Of a stretch of 44,736 bases of DNA, positions 8,458-15,794 are shown in pieces. Origin of the DNA: Pseudomonadota bacterium (GTDB taxonomy: Bacteria; Pseudomonadota; Alphaproteobacteria; SP197); the NCBI GenBank assembly GCA_027592745.1, contig JAQCLG010000013.1:1-44736 (forward strand), given 5' to 3'. A model generated the notes under the pieces. That model was not told where the DNA came from. It was given only the letters and a program-made list of their open reading frames with translations, and searched no databases. Made by a program: the position numbers and the translations under genes. Position 1 is the first letter of the stretch. Every line of letters begins with the position of its first letter.

Positions 8458-9511
8458 GGGCGCCGCCGCCGCCTGCGCGGGCATCGCCGCCGGCCGGCAT
8501 GACGCCCGCGATCAGCTCGAGCATGCGGTTGCGGAAGACATCATGGCGGTAGGTCCTGGCCATCCGGTAGGACGCCCGGGCAAGGCGCCGGCGCTCGTCC
8601 TCGTGATCGAGCATGTAGGCGATGTTGGTCGCCAGCATCGCCGCGTTGCCGATCGGCTGCATCAGGCAGTTATGCCCGTGCCGCCAGCCCTGTTCGGTGA
8701 ACACCGCCAGGTCGGACATCACCAGCGGCTTGGCGAGCAGCGCCGCCTCGCCCAGCGACAGCGCATGGCTTTCGCCTTCGGAGGGCTGGACCACGACATC
8801 GGCCGAGGCGATCCAGCCCAGGGTCTCGGCGTTCGGGCGCTGCCCCAGCAGGCGGTAGCGCTCGGGCGCGGCATCGACGATCGCCCGGGCCTCGTCGCTC
8901 ATGCTGAAGTCCATGCCGACTGCGATGAACTCGATGTCGCGCCGCCCCAGACGATGCAGCGCCGTGACGATGTCGGACTGGCGCTTGACCGCGTGAACGG
9001 TGCCGACGCAGACGATGCGCCAGGGCAGGTTCTTCTCCTCCACCGGCTCTGGCGCCGTGGGACGCAGGCCATTGGGCACGACCACCACGTTCTCGGGCCG
9101 GCGCTTGTAGTGGAAGCTGCGGTAGGCGTGATCGCGCATGCGCTGGCTGGGAAAGACGATGCGGTGGGCGTTGTCGAAGGCTTCCTGCCACTCGGGCGCC
9201 TGCAGCAGCAGCGAGAGGCCGACCTCGGATTCGTGAATCCACCAGATCGTGCGTCTCAGCGGAGCCAGCGCGATGACCGCCGGCGCCGCTGAGAGGGTGT
9301 TGGCGATGACGAGGTCGACCGCGCCGGGATCGATGGGAAAGACCTCGGCGATGCCCCGCTTCGCGTATTCGGCGCGCAGCGGCCCGTCCTGACGGTTGAT
9401 GGCGGCGACGCTGAGCTCGAAGCCCTGCTCGCGCAGGATGTCGCCAAGGTCTAGCAGCATCATGGCCACCCCGCTCATGGAGAACTCGTGGTTGACGAGC
9501 AGGATGTGCAT
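8450..9511 (-). CDS. GT4-type glycosyltransferase
   Basis: A 353-residue GT-B fold glycosyltransferase. The N-terminal MHILLVNHEFSMSGVAMMLLDL matches the acceptor-domain start of group 1 enzymes. VPNGLRP sits near the domain linker, and VVQPSEGESHALSLGEAAL is the E-x7-E region that binds the nucleotide sugar in GT4. The ATG at 9511 is preferred over an upstream one at 9544 because this is where homology to GT4 begins. It is a lone glycosyltransferase, convergent with and overlapping one PhyH gene by 8 bp and 53 bp downstream of another, with no polysaccharide cluster around it. Donor and acceptor are unknown. Confidence 0.83.
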   Translation of the reverse strand: MHILLVNHEFSMSGVAMMLLDLGDILREQGFELSVAAINRQDGPLRAEYAKRGIAEVFPIDPGAVDLVIANTLSAAPAVIALAPLRRTIWWIHESEVGLSLLLQAPEWQEAFDNAHRIVFPSQRMRDHAYRSFHYKRRPENVVVVPNGLRPTAPEPVEEKNLPWRIVCVGTVHAVKRQSDIVTALHRLGRRDIEFIAVGMDFSMSDEARAIVDAAPERYRLLGQRPNAETLGWIASADVVVQPSEGESHALSLGEAALLAKPLVMSDLAVFTEQGWRHGHNCLMQPIGNAAMLATNIAYMLDHEDERRRLARASYRMARTYRHDVFRNRMLELIAGVMPAGGDARAGGGGALS

Positions 9512-9564
9512 GACGGACGCCCCCCGGCGCGGCACCCTCCGCACGGAGCGGGGCCGTTGTTCGG

Positions 9565-10449
9565 TCAGGCGGTCCGGACGCGCTTGCCCTGGACCGGGCG
9601 CTCGGCACCGTCGGCGTAGAGGTCGCTGCCGCCCGACGAGAGTTCCTTGTACCCCCGGATGACGTCGAGCGGGTCCTGAAAGTCCTGCACCCAGCCAAGA
9701 AACGGCTTGTGCAGGTTGAAGCCCAGAAGGCGGGCGAGCTTCTCGGGCATGGCCCGCACCTCATCGGCCGACAACGACAGGTACCAGTTCTGTTCCTGGC
9801 GCAGCCAGCCCAGGCTGTAGCCGGCGAACATGGCGACGCGCCACTGATCGGCCGTGATGTTGCGGCCGCCGCCGTGATAGGTCGCGCCGAGGAAGACGCA
9901 GAACGAACCCTTCTCCATCACCGCGCCGACGGTCTCGTCCTCGCGCGGCACGCGCTCGTCGTCCCACAGGTGGCTGCCGGGAATGATGCGGGTCGCGCCG
10001 TTCTTCTCGGTGAAATCGGTCAGCGCCCAGAAGGCGGTGCAGCACATGTTGCGCGGCGTCGGGTGGGCGCCGGGATAGAGCAAATCGTCGCGGTGCAGCG
10101 GCTGGGGCGTCTCCTCAGGACCGATCGCGGTGATCGAGTTCGAATTGAGCTGATAGCTGTCGCACCATGGCCCCAGCGTCAGGTCCATGATCTCGAGCAC
10201 CTTGGGGTGGGTGACGAAGGTGCCGGTGGTGGGCGCCTTGTTGAACAGCGAGTGCAACCGCTTGGTGTGGTAGCCGACGAACTCCCCGGTGCCGCACGGC
10301 TTCTGGACCAGATAGGGCGCGATCTCACCCACCAGCCGGTCCCCCGCCGCCAGGTCGATGGCGTCGCGGACGATGACGCAGCCGTCGCGCGCCAGGATGG
10401 CCTCGATGTCGCTGCTCGTTGCGGTTGTCTCGATCGTCTCGATCGCCAT
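9565..10449 (-). CDS. Phytanoyl-CoA dioxygenase (PhyH) family oxygenase, second copy
   Basis: A 294-residue Fe(II)/2-oxoglutarate oxygenase, only distantly similar to the copy at 7588. H119-x-D121 in LHRDD and His192 in YHGGGRN form the likely metal triad, and Arg204 in QWRVAMF should bind 2-oxoglutarate. RDGCVIVRDAI near residue 21 is the family opening, and IIPGSH near 155-160 is typical. It is divergent from the PotD-like gene starting at 10593, with 143 bp between them, and 53 bp upstream of the glycosyltransferase, with which it may share a transcript. Confidence 0.87.
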   Translation of the reverse strand: MAIETIETTATSSDIEAILARDGCVIVRDAIDLAAGDRLVGEIAPYLVQKPCGTGEFVGYHTKRLHSLFNKAPTTGTFVTHPKVLEIMDLTLGPWCDSYQLNSNSITAIGPEETPQPLHRDDLLYPGAHPTPRNMCCTAFWALTDFTEKNGATRIIPGSHLWDDERVPREDETVGAVMEKGSFCVFLGATYHGGGRNITADQWRVAMFAGYSLGWLRQEQNWYLSLSADEVRAMPEKLARLLGFNLHKPFLGWVQDFQDPLDVIRGYKELSSGGSDLYADGAERPVQGKRVRTA

Positions 10450-10592
10450 GGCTGTTCCCCAGCGGATTCGTCGGGAAAGGTTACGACCTCCCTGCCGGCC
10501 CTGTCGACGCCATGCACGCGCGCCCTTCGTGCGCTTGCCACGGGCCCCTGCTTGAGGTCAAAATCACGGCGTTCCTTAGGGAGGACCAAACC

Positions 10593-11717
10593 ATGAAAGG
10601 TCGGGACATCGCCCGATACTACCGGGATGGCCGCATGTCGCGGCGTAACTTCACCAAGGCAGCGGCCGCGCTCGGCGTCGGCTTTGCCACCGTGCCCGTG
10701 GGCCGGCGCGCCATGGCCGCCGAAGGTACGCCGATGTACTTCGGCTGGGCCGGCTACGAGGACCCTGCGTTCATCAGCAGCTATCTCGCCAAACACGAGA
10801 CGCCGCCCGAATACCAGTTCTGGGGCAGCGAGGACGAGGCCTTCCAGAAGATGCGCGCCGGCGGCTTCAAGCCGGACGTCATGGCGCCCTGCACCTATGA
10901 ACTCTTCAAGTGGAACGACGGCGGCCTGCTCGCCGAACTCGATCCCTCGCGCCTGGAGTGGCTGGGCGACCTCTTCCCCAGCCTGAACGAGATCGAAGGT
11001 TCGATCATCGACGGCAAGCGTTTCTTCATGCCGATGGACTGGGGCAACAGCACCATCATCTACCGCCGCGACCTGGTCGGGCCCGAGTGGAGCGACGAGA
11101 ACGTCTCCTGGAAGATCTTCTACGAAGACACCTTCGCCAACCGCCTGGGCTTCTACGATTCGGCCGGCGCAGTGGTCGAGATTTCCGCCCTGGTGCTGGG
11201 CTACGAGAACATCTTCAACCTTACCGAGGAACAGCTCGTCGAGGTGCGCAAGATGGTCGAGGTCCAGCGCGACAACATGCGCATGTACTGGTCCGACCAG
11301 ACCGAGGCCGTGCAGGCCCTGGCCTCGGGCGAACTGGTCGCCAGCTACGGCTGGAACGACGCCTACGTGCGCCTGAAGTCGGAGGGTTACGACGTCGGCC
11401 TTGGCGTTCCCAAGGAAGGCATCTTCACCTGGTGCTGCGGTGTCGTCATGCATGCCGAGACCGAGATGGTCGACGAGGCCTACGATCTCATCAACGCCTA
11501 CACCAGCCCGGAAACCGGCGCCTACGAGATCGAGAACTGGGGCTACGGCCACGCGAACATGAAGGCCTTCGACCTGGTTGCGCCCGAGAAGCTCGCCGAA
11601 CTGGGCCTCTCGACGCCCGAGGAGCTGCTGGGCAACGGCATCTTCTTCCAGGCGCTGGCACCCGAGATCGAGGAATCCTACATCCGCCTCTACGACGAGG
11701 TTCGTGCCGGCTACTAG
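10593..11717 (+). CDS. Tat-exported PotD-like solute-binding protein, second paralogue
   Basis: A 374-residue extracellular solute-binding protein similar to the products at 4701 and 14464. SRRNFTKAA (Arg 17-18) and a following hydrophobic stretch ending near AMAAEG make a Tat signal. The mature part shares EDEAFQKMRAGGFKPDV, APCTYELFKWNDGGL, PMDWGNS and a C-terminal YDEVRAGY with its paralogues. GGGAGGACC sits just before ATG 10593. It ends in TAG, and no in-frame stop follows soon, so TAG must terminate here. No ABC permease or ATPase is nearby, so it must use components encoded elsewhere or act as a stand-alone receptor. The polyamine-type ligand is a family guess. Confidence 0.88.
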   Translation: MKGRDIARYYRDGRMSRRNFTKAAAALGVGFATVPVGRRAMAAEGTPMYFGWAGYEDPAFISSYLAKHETPPEYQFWGSEDEAFQKMRAGGFKPDVMAPCTYELFKWNDGGLLAELDPSRLEWLGDLFPSLNEIEGSIIDGKRFFMPMDWGNSTIIYRRDLVGPEWSDENVSWKIFYEDTFANRLGFYDSAGAVVEISALVLGYENIFNLTEEQLVEVRKMVEVQRDNMRMYWSDQTEAVQALASGELVASYGWNDAYVRLKSEGYDVGLGVPKEGIFTWCCGVVMHAETEMVDEAYDLINAYTSPETGAYEIENWGYGHANMKAFDLVAPEKLAELGLSTPEELLGNGIFFQALAPEIEESYIRLYDEVRAGY

Positions 11718-11740
11718 ACCGGGACATGCTTGAAGAACGA

Positions 11741-11772
11741 CGGGGCCCGATGCCGCAAGGTGTCGGGCCCCG
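11741..11772 (+). promoter_or_regulatory. Strong GC hairpin between binding-protein and VOC genes
   Basis: CGGGGCCCGA (11741-11750) and TCGGGCCCCG (11763-11772) form a perfect 10-bp stem, 24 bp after the TAG of the binding-protein gene and 20 bp before the VOC start. There is no T-tract, so it may be an RNA-stability or processing hairpin, or a weak terminator reducing expression of the next gene. Confidence 0.55.
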
Positions 11773-11791
11773 CTGTGTTGCGGAGACCGCC

Positions 11792-12178
11792 ATGGCGCGC
11801 ATCACCTTCGACAGCACGATTCCCGTGCTGCGCATCTTCTGTGTCGAGAAGGCCCGCGCGTTCTACGTCGACTACCTGGGTTTTGCCGTCGACTGGGAAC
11901 ACCGCTTCGAGCCGGACCTGCCGCTCTACATGCAGGTCTCGCGCGACGGCATGGTGCTGCACCTGACCGAACACCACGGCGATGCCACGCCGGGGTCGCG
12001 AATCTTCGTGCGCATCCGCGGCATAGACGCGCTGCATGCCGAGATCACGGGGCGCAACGATCGCTACCTGCGGCCGGGCATCGATGACGCACCCTGGGGC
12101 GGGCGTGTCATGGAACTGACCGACCCCTTCGGCAACCGCCTCTGTTTTGCCGAGGCCGAGCCGGAGCCGGATGCCTGA
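11792..12178 (+). CDS. VOC/glyoxalase-superfamily protein (bleomycin-resistance-like fold)
   Basis: A 128-residue single-domain vicinal-oxygen-chelate protein. VLRIFCVEKARAFYVDYLGF is the first beta-alpha-beta unit with the usual FY-x-x-x-LGF signature, and VMELTDPFGNRLCF is the C-terminal signature. MVLHLTEHHG in the middle supplies His residues in the metal or ligand pocket. The overall pattern resembles glyoxalase-like and bleomycin-binding proteins, but no specific activity can be assigned. It is 74 bp downstream of the second PotD-like gene across a GC hairpin. Confidence 0.8.
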   Translation: MARITFDSTIPVLRIFCVEKARAFYVDYLGFAVDWEHRFEPDLPLYMQVSRDGMVLHLTEHHGDATPGSRIFVRIRGIDALHAEITGRNDRYLRPGIDDAPWGGRVMELTDPFGNRLCFAEAEPEPDA

Positions 12179-12369
12179 TCGCCTCCGGGCCGACGGTTGA
12201 GGCATTGGAGCCTTCGCCCTGCCCGGTTATTCTGACCACAGACTTTTGATCCGGGCGGTGCCGTACGGCGTCATGGCATGACCGTCATGCGACGAACGCA
12301 CTCGCCACGGCAAACCAAGGACCGTATTGTGCAGCGCTACATGGACGTTGCGAACAGAGGATGACCATC

Positions 12370-13593
12370 ATGGCCGAAGCAGCCCAGCCCAAGCAGAACG
12401 CATCCGGCGCAAAGGGCACCCGCGCCCATTTCGAGTGGGAAGACCCGTTCCTGCTGGACGAGCAGCTTTCCGAGGACGAACGCATGATCCGCGATTCGAC
12501 CCGGGAGTTCTCGCGCGATTACCTGATGGGCCGCGTGCAGCAGGACTTCCGCAACGAATCCAGCGACCGCGAGGTCATGGCCAGGATGGGCGAGATGGGC
12601 CTGCTCGGCCCGACCATCGAGGGCTACGGCTGCGCCGGCGTCAGCTACGTCGCCTACGGCCTGATCGCCCACGAGATCGAATACGTCGACAGCGCCTACC
12701 GCAGTTCCGCCTCCGTGCAGTCGAGCCTGGTGATGCACCCGATCCATGCCTACGGCACCGAGGAGCAGCGCCAGAAGTTCCTGCCCAAGCTGGCGACCGG
12801 CGAGTTCATCGGCGCATTTGGATTGACGGAGCCCGACCACGGCTCCGATCCCGGCGGCATGAAGACGCGGGCCAGGAAGGCCGACGGCGGCTACATCCTC
12901 AACGGCGCCAAAATGTGGATCTCCAATTCGCCGATCGCCGACGTCTTTGTCGTCTGGGCCAAGGACGACGAAGGCGAGATCCGCGGCTTCATCCTGGAGC
13001 GCGGCATGAAGGGGCTTTCCACACCCAAGATCGAAGGCAAGTTCAGCCTGCGCGCCGGCCCCACCGGCGAGATCGTCATGGCCGACGTCTTCTGCCCCGA
13101 AGAGAACGCCTTCCCCGACATCCGCGGCCTGAAGGGCCCCTTCGGCTGTCTCAACAACGCCCGCTACGGCATCTCCTGGGGCGCTCTGGGTGCCGCGACC
13201 TTCTGCTGGCATGCGGCGCGCAACTACACTCTGGAGCGTACCCAGTTCGGCCGTCCGCTGGCGGCCAACCAGCTGATCCAGAAGAAGCTCGCCGACATGC
13301 AGACCGAAATCTCCATCGCCCTGCAGGCCTGCCTGCGGGTCGGCCGCCTGAAGGACGATGGCCGGGCGGCGCCGGAGATGATCTCGATCGTCAAGCGCAA
13401 CTCCTGCGGCAAGTCGCTCGACATCGCGCGCATGGCCCGCGACATGCACGGCGGCAACGGCGTCTCCGACGAGTACGGCGTCATCCGCCATGTCCTGAAC
13501 CTGGAGGCGGTCAACACCTACGAGGGCACCCACGACGTCCACGCCCTGATCCTGGGTCGCGCCCAGACCGGCATCCAGGCCTTCACGGGCTGA
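12370..13593 (+). CDS. gcdH: Glutaryl-CoA dehydrogenase
   Basis: A 407-residue FAD acyl-CoA dehydrogenase that oxidises and decarboxylates glutaryl-CoA to crotonyl-CoA in lysine and tryptophan breakdown. [19 protein letters not shown], the [13 protein letters not shown] block and the C-terminal [19 protein letters not shown] are the hallmarks of this subgroup; the catalytic Glu is in TYEGTHD. Two ATGs are possible. The one at 12370 lies nine bases after GAGG, whereas 12361 directly abuts it, so 12370 is preferred. The 180 bp upstream show no other gene. No transferase making glutaryl-CoA is adjacent; the class III CoA-transferase at 24.5 kb is a possible partner. Confidence 0.92.
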   Translation: MAEAAQPKQNASGAKGTRAHFEWEDPFLLDEQLSEDERMIRDSTREFSRDYLMGRVQQDFRNESSDREVMARMGEMGLLGPTIEGYGCAGVSYVAYGLIAHEIEYVDSAYRSSASVQSSLVMHPIHAYGTEEQRQKFLPKLATGEFIGAFGLTEPDHGSDPGGMKTRARKADGGYILNGAKMWISNSPIADVFVVWAKDDEGEIRGFILERGMKGLSTPKIEGKFSLRAGPTGEIVMADVFCPEENAFPDIRGLKGPFGCLNNARYGISWGALGAATFCWHAARNYTLERTQFGRPLAANQLIQKKLADMQTEISIALQACLRVGRLKDDGRAAPEMISIVKRNSCGKSLDIARMARDMHGGNGVSDEYGVIRHVLNLEAVNTYEGTHDVHALILGRAQTGIQAFTG

Positions 13594-13624
13594 GCGCAAG
13601 CTCCGGCGACCTCGGGGGCTGCGG

Positions 13625-14347
13625 TCAGTCCGCAAGTTCCGAGGCGCTGAGGAAGTTCTCGAACAGGCCGCGCGAGGCGGCGTTGAAACCGGCCATGCCG
13701 GCGGCGCACTTGCGCTCGATGTCGCCCAGCGCACCCTTGCCCAGGGCGGCTTCCAGCGAGGCGGCATAGGCCGGAATGCGGCTCCACTCGGGAACCGTCT
13801 CCTGCGTCATCTCGACATGGTACTGATCGCCCCAGGCGCGTGTCCCGACACGCTGGGCCTGGACCTCGCACAGGGGCGAGCGGGCGAGCGCCACGCCGCC
13901 CTCGGGCAGTTCGGTCACCGCGACGCCGTGCCATTGCAGCGCGGAAAAACGTTCGGGCGATCCGGCAAACAGCAGGTCCTCCCTGCCCGTCCCGGTCAGT
14001 TCGACCTCCAGGATGCCGATCTCGGCCCTGGCCATGCGCTCGCAGCGCCCGCCCAGGGCATCGGCGAGCAACTGGTGGCCCAGGCAGAATCCCAGGTAGG
14101 GCATGCCGCGGTCACGCACCGCCTCGCGGATCGCGGCTTTCTCGGCAACCAGCCAGGGCAGTTCTTCCTCGTCGAAGACGTCCATCGGCCCGCCCATGAC
14201 GATCAGGGCGTCGTAGCCATCCAGGGACGGAATGGCCTCGCCCTCGTCGAGTTCGACGGCGTCCCAGGCAATGCGCTTCTGCGCCATCAGGTCGCGGAAG
14301 ATGCCGGGATGCTCGATGGCGATGTGCTGGAAGACCAGAAATTTCAT
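13625..14347 (-). CDS. Class I glutamine amidotransferase-like protein
   Basis: A 240-residue stand-alone GATase1 protein. GFCLGHQ holds the nucleophile Cys88, and the triad His and Glu are probably in DQYHVEMT near residue 175, where family members usually have a FHPE-type motif. ALIVMGGPMDV near 47-57 is the oxyanion-strand region. It resembles GuaA-like or gamma-glutamyl hydrolase-like stand-alone enzymes, some of which act on gamma-glutamylated amines. It is convergent with gcdH (31 bp between stops) and lies downstream of the third PotD-like gene, past a terminator. A role in amine or polyamine breakdown is inference. Confidence 0.85.
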   Translation of the reverse strand: MKFLVFQHIAIEHPGIFRDLMAQKRIAWDAVELDEGEAIPSLDGYDALIVMGGPMDVFDEEELPWLVAEKAAIREAVRDRGMPYLGFCLGHQLLADALGGRCERMARAEIGILEVELTGTGREDLLFAGSPERFSALQWHGVAVTELPEGGVALARSPLCEVQAQRVGTRAWGDQYHVEMTQETVPEWSRIPAYAASLEAALGKGALGDIERKCAAGMAGFNAASRGLFENFLSASELAD

Positions 14348-14401
14348 GGGCGGCGCCCTCCCCGGGAAGTTCCGTGGGTGGAACTCTACGGGCGCACGGG
14401 C

Positions 14402-14435
14402 GCAAAAGAAAACGGGGCGGCCGAAGCCGCCCCGT
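14402..14435 (-). terminator. Rho-independent terminator, minus strand
   Basis: On the minus strand a 10-bp stem, ACGGGGCGGC with GCCGCCCCGT, closes a TTCG tetraloop and is followed by TTTCTTTTG. It ends transcription of the third PotD-like gene, about 30 bp after its stop. Confidence 0.92.
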
Positions 14436-14463
14436 CGTCGGGCAATTCAAGGAATTCTCGCGC

Positions 14464-15630
14464 CTACATGCCCGCCTTGACCTCCTCGAACATGATCTGG
14501 ATCTGGTCCTCTGGCGTCATGGCTATCTGGAAGATGCCGGTCGAAAGCAGATCGTCGGGGTTCTTCGACAGGCCGCGCTCGATCAGTTCCTCCTCGCTCA
14601 CCATGGCGTAGGACTGCAGGTTGGCGTGGCCGTAACCGTAGTTGATGATCTCCCAGGCACCGGCCCCGGCGCTGAGATAGGAGTCGAGAACTTCGTAGGC
14701 CTTCTCGACCATGGCCTCGCCCGCGGCATCGTTGGCGGTGTTGCGCACCAGGCCGCAGACCCAGGTCATCGCACCTTCCTTCGGGCTCATGAAGGCGGCC
14801 GGCACGCCCTGTTCCTTCAGCGCGGTGATGCTGCTGTTCCAGGTCGCGGCGGCGACCAGTTCGCCCGAGGCGAGCGACTGTTCGACGTCCGACATGTTCT
14901 GGGCGTAGTAGCGCAGCAGCGGCAGCTGCTCGCGCAGCAGGTTGGCGACCAGTTCCATGTCGGCCGGATCGCTGAGGTCGTAGGGGTTCTCGAGTCCGCC
15001 GTAGATGCCGGCGACGGCAACGCCGTCGATCAGGCTGTCGATCATCGCCAGGCGGCCGCTGTACTTCTCGTCCCAGAGGATGCCCCATGTGTCGTTGCCG
15101 ACATACTCGGGGGCAAGGTCGGTGCGGAAGGTGACCGAGGTCTGGCCCCAGTCCATCGGCACGAAGACGCGCTCGCCGTCGATGACCGAGTCGCCGATCT
15201 CCTTCAGGCTGGGAATGATCTCGCCCCAGTTGGTCAGGCGGTCGGTGTCTATCGGCGCCAGCAGGCCGGCATCGTGCCACTGGCGGATCTTGTAGGTGCA
15301 GGGCGCCATGATGTCGGGCGTAAAACCGGCGCGCAGCTTCGAGAAGGCTTCTTCCTCGTCGGCCCAGAACGAGAAGTTGGCCGAACAGCCATATTTTTCG
15401 ATATAGGGCTTGTGGAAGTTGACCTCGTCGTAGCCCGACCAGGTGAAAACGAGCGGATGATCGTTGCCGCAGGATTCGGCTGCGACCTCCTCGGCACGCG
15501 AGCTGCCGGCGGTCAGCGGGACAGCGATGCTGGTGAAGCCCAGTGCTCCCAGGAACTTCTGCACCTGCCGGCGCGAATAGCGCCCCTCGTGGATTCCGTC
15601 GATGACTTCGTTGACGTCGAACTTCTTCAT
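14464..15630 (-). CDS. Tat-exported PotD-like solute-binding protein, third paralogue
   Basis: A 388-residue periplasmic binding protein related to those at 4701 and 10593. YSRRQVQKFL (Arg 20-21) begins a Tat-type signal. The mature domain shares FTWSGYDEVNF, ADEEEAFSKLRAGF, APCTYKIRQWHDAGL, PMDWGQTS and GYGHANL, and ends EEVKAGM-TAG. At the place where the first paralogue has an internal TAG, this one reads YIEKYG. ATG 15630 follows GGGAGAACC; a longer frame to 15714 is less likely. It is divergent from the dimethylformamidase-like gene with a 164-bp gap, suggesting that it delivers that enzyme's substrate or a related amine. No ABC membrane components are in the window. Confidence 0.88.
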   Translation of the reverse strand: MKKFDVNEVIDGIHEGRYSRRQVQKFLGALGFTSIAVPLTAGSSRAEEVAAESCGNDHPLVFTWSGYDEVNFHKPYIEKYGCSANFSFWADEEEAFSKLRAGFTPDIMAPCTYKIRQWHDAGLLAPIDTDRLTNWGEIIPSLKEIGDSVIDGERVFVPMDWGQTSVTFRTDLAPEYVGNDTWGILWDEKYSGRLAMIDSLIDGVAVAGIYGGLENPYDLSDPADMELVANLLREQLPLLRYYAQNMSDVEQSLASGELVAAATWNSSITALKEQGVPAAFMSPKEGAMTWVCGLVRNTANDAAGEAMVEKAYEVLDSYLSAGAGAWEIINYGYGHANLQSYAMVSEEELIERGLSKNPDDLLSTGIFQIAMTPEDQIQIMFEEVKAGM

Positions 15631-15684
15631 GAAGGTTCTCCCTCGCGGCAGCGCTGTTGTTGCCGCTTCTGTTTGCCTAGGAAG

Positions 15685-15719
15685 GATCATCCGACCATGA
15701 TCTGGCCGGGTCAACCAGA
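15685..15719. promoter_or_regulatory. Inverted repeats in a divergent promoter region
   Basis: GATCAT (15685-15690) and ATGATC (15697-15702) form a dyad with a six-base spacer. TCTGG (15701-15705) and CCAGA (15715-15719) form a second dyad. Both lie between the divergent PotD-like and dimethylformamidase-like genes and could be operators. The TCTGG/CCAGA half-sites also occur upstream of the first paralogue at 4638-4657. Confidence 0.35.
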
Positions 15720-15794
15720 CTTGCCTCTTTTTTGAGCGGCCGTTTTGTCGTCTGTTCTGTCCTCACCGAGCCCCGCCGCCACGAAGGTTGCACC

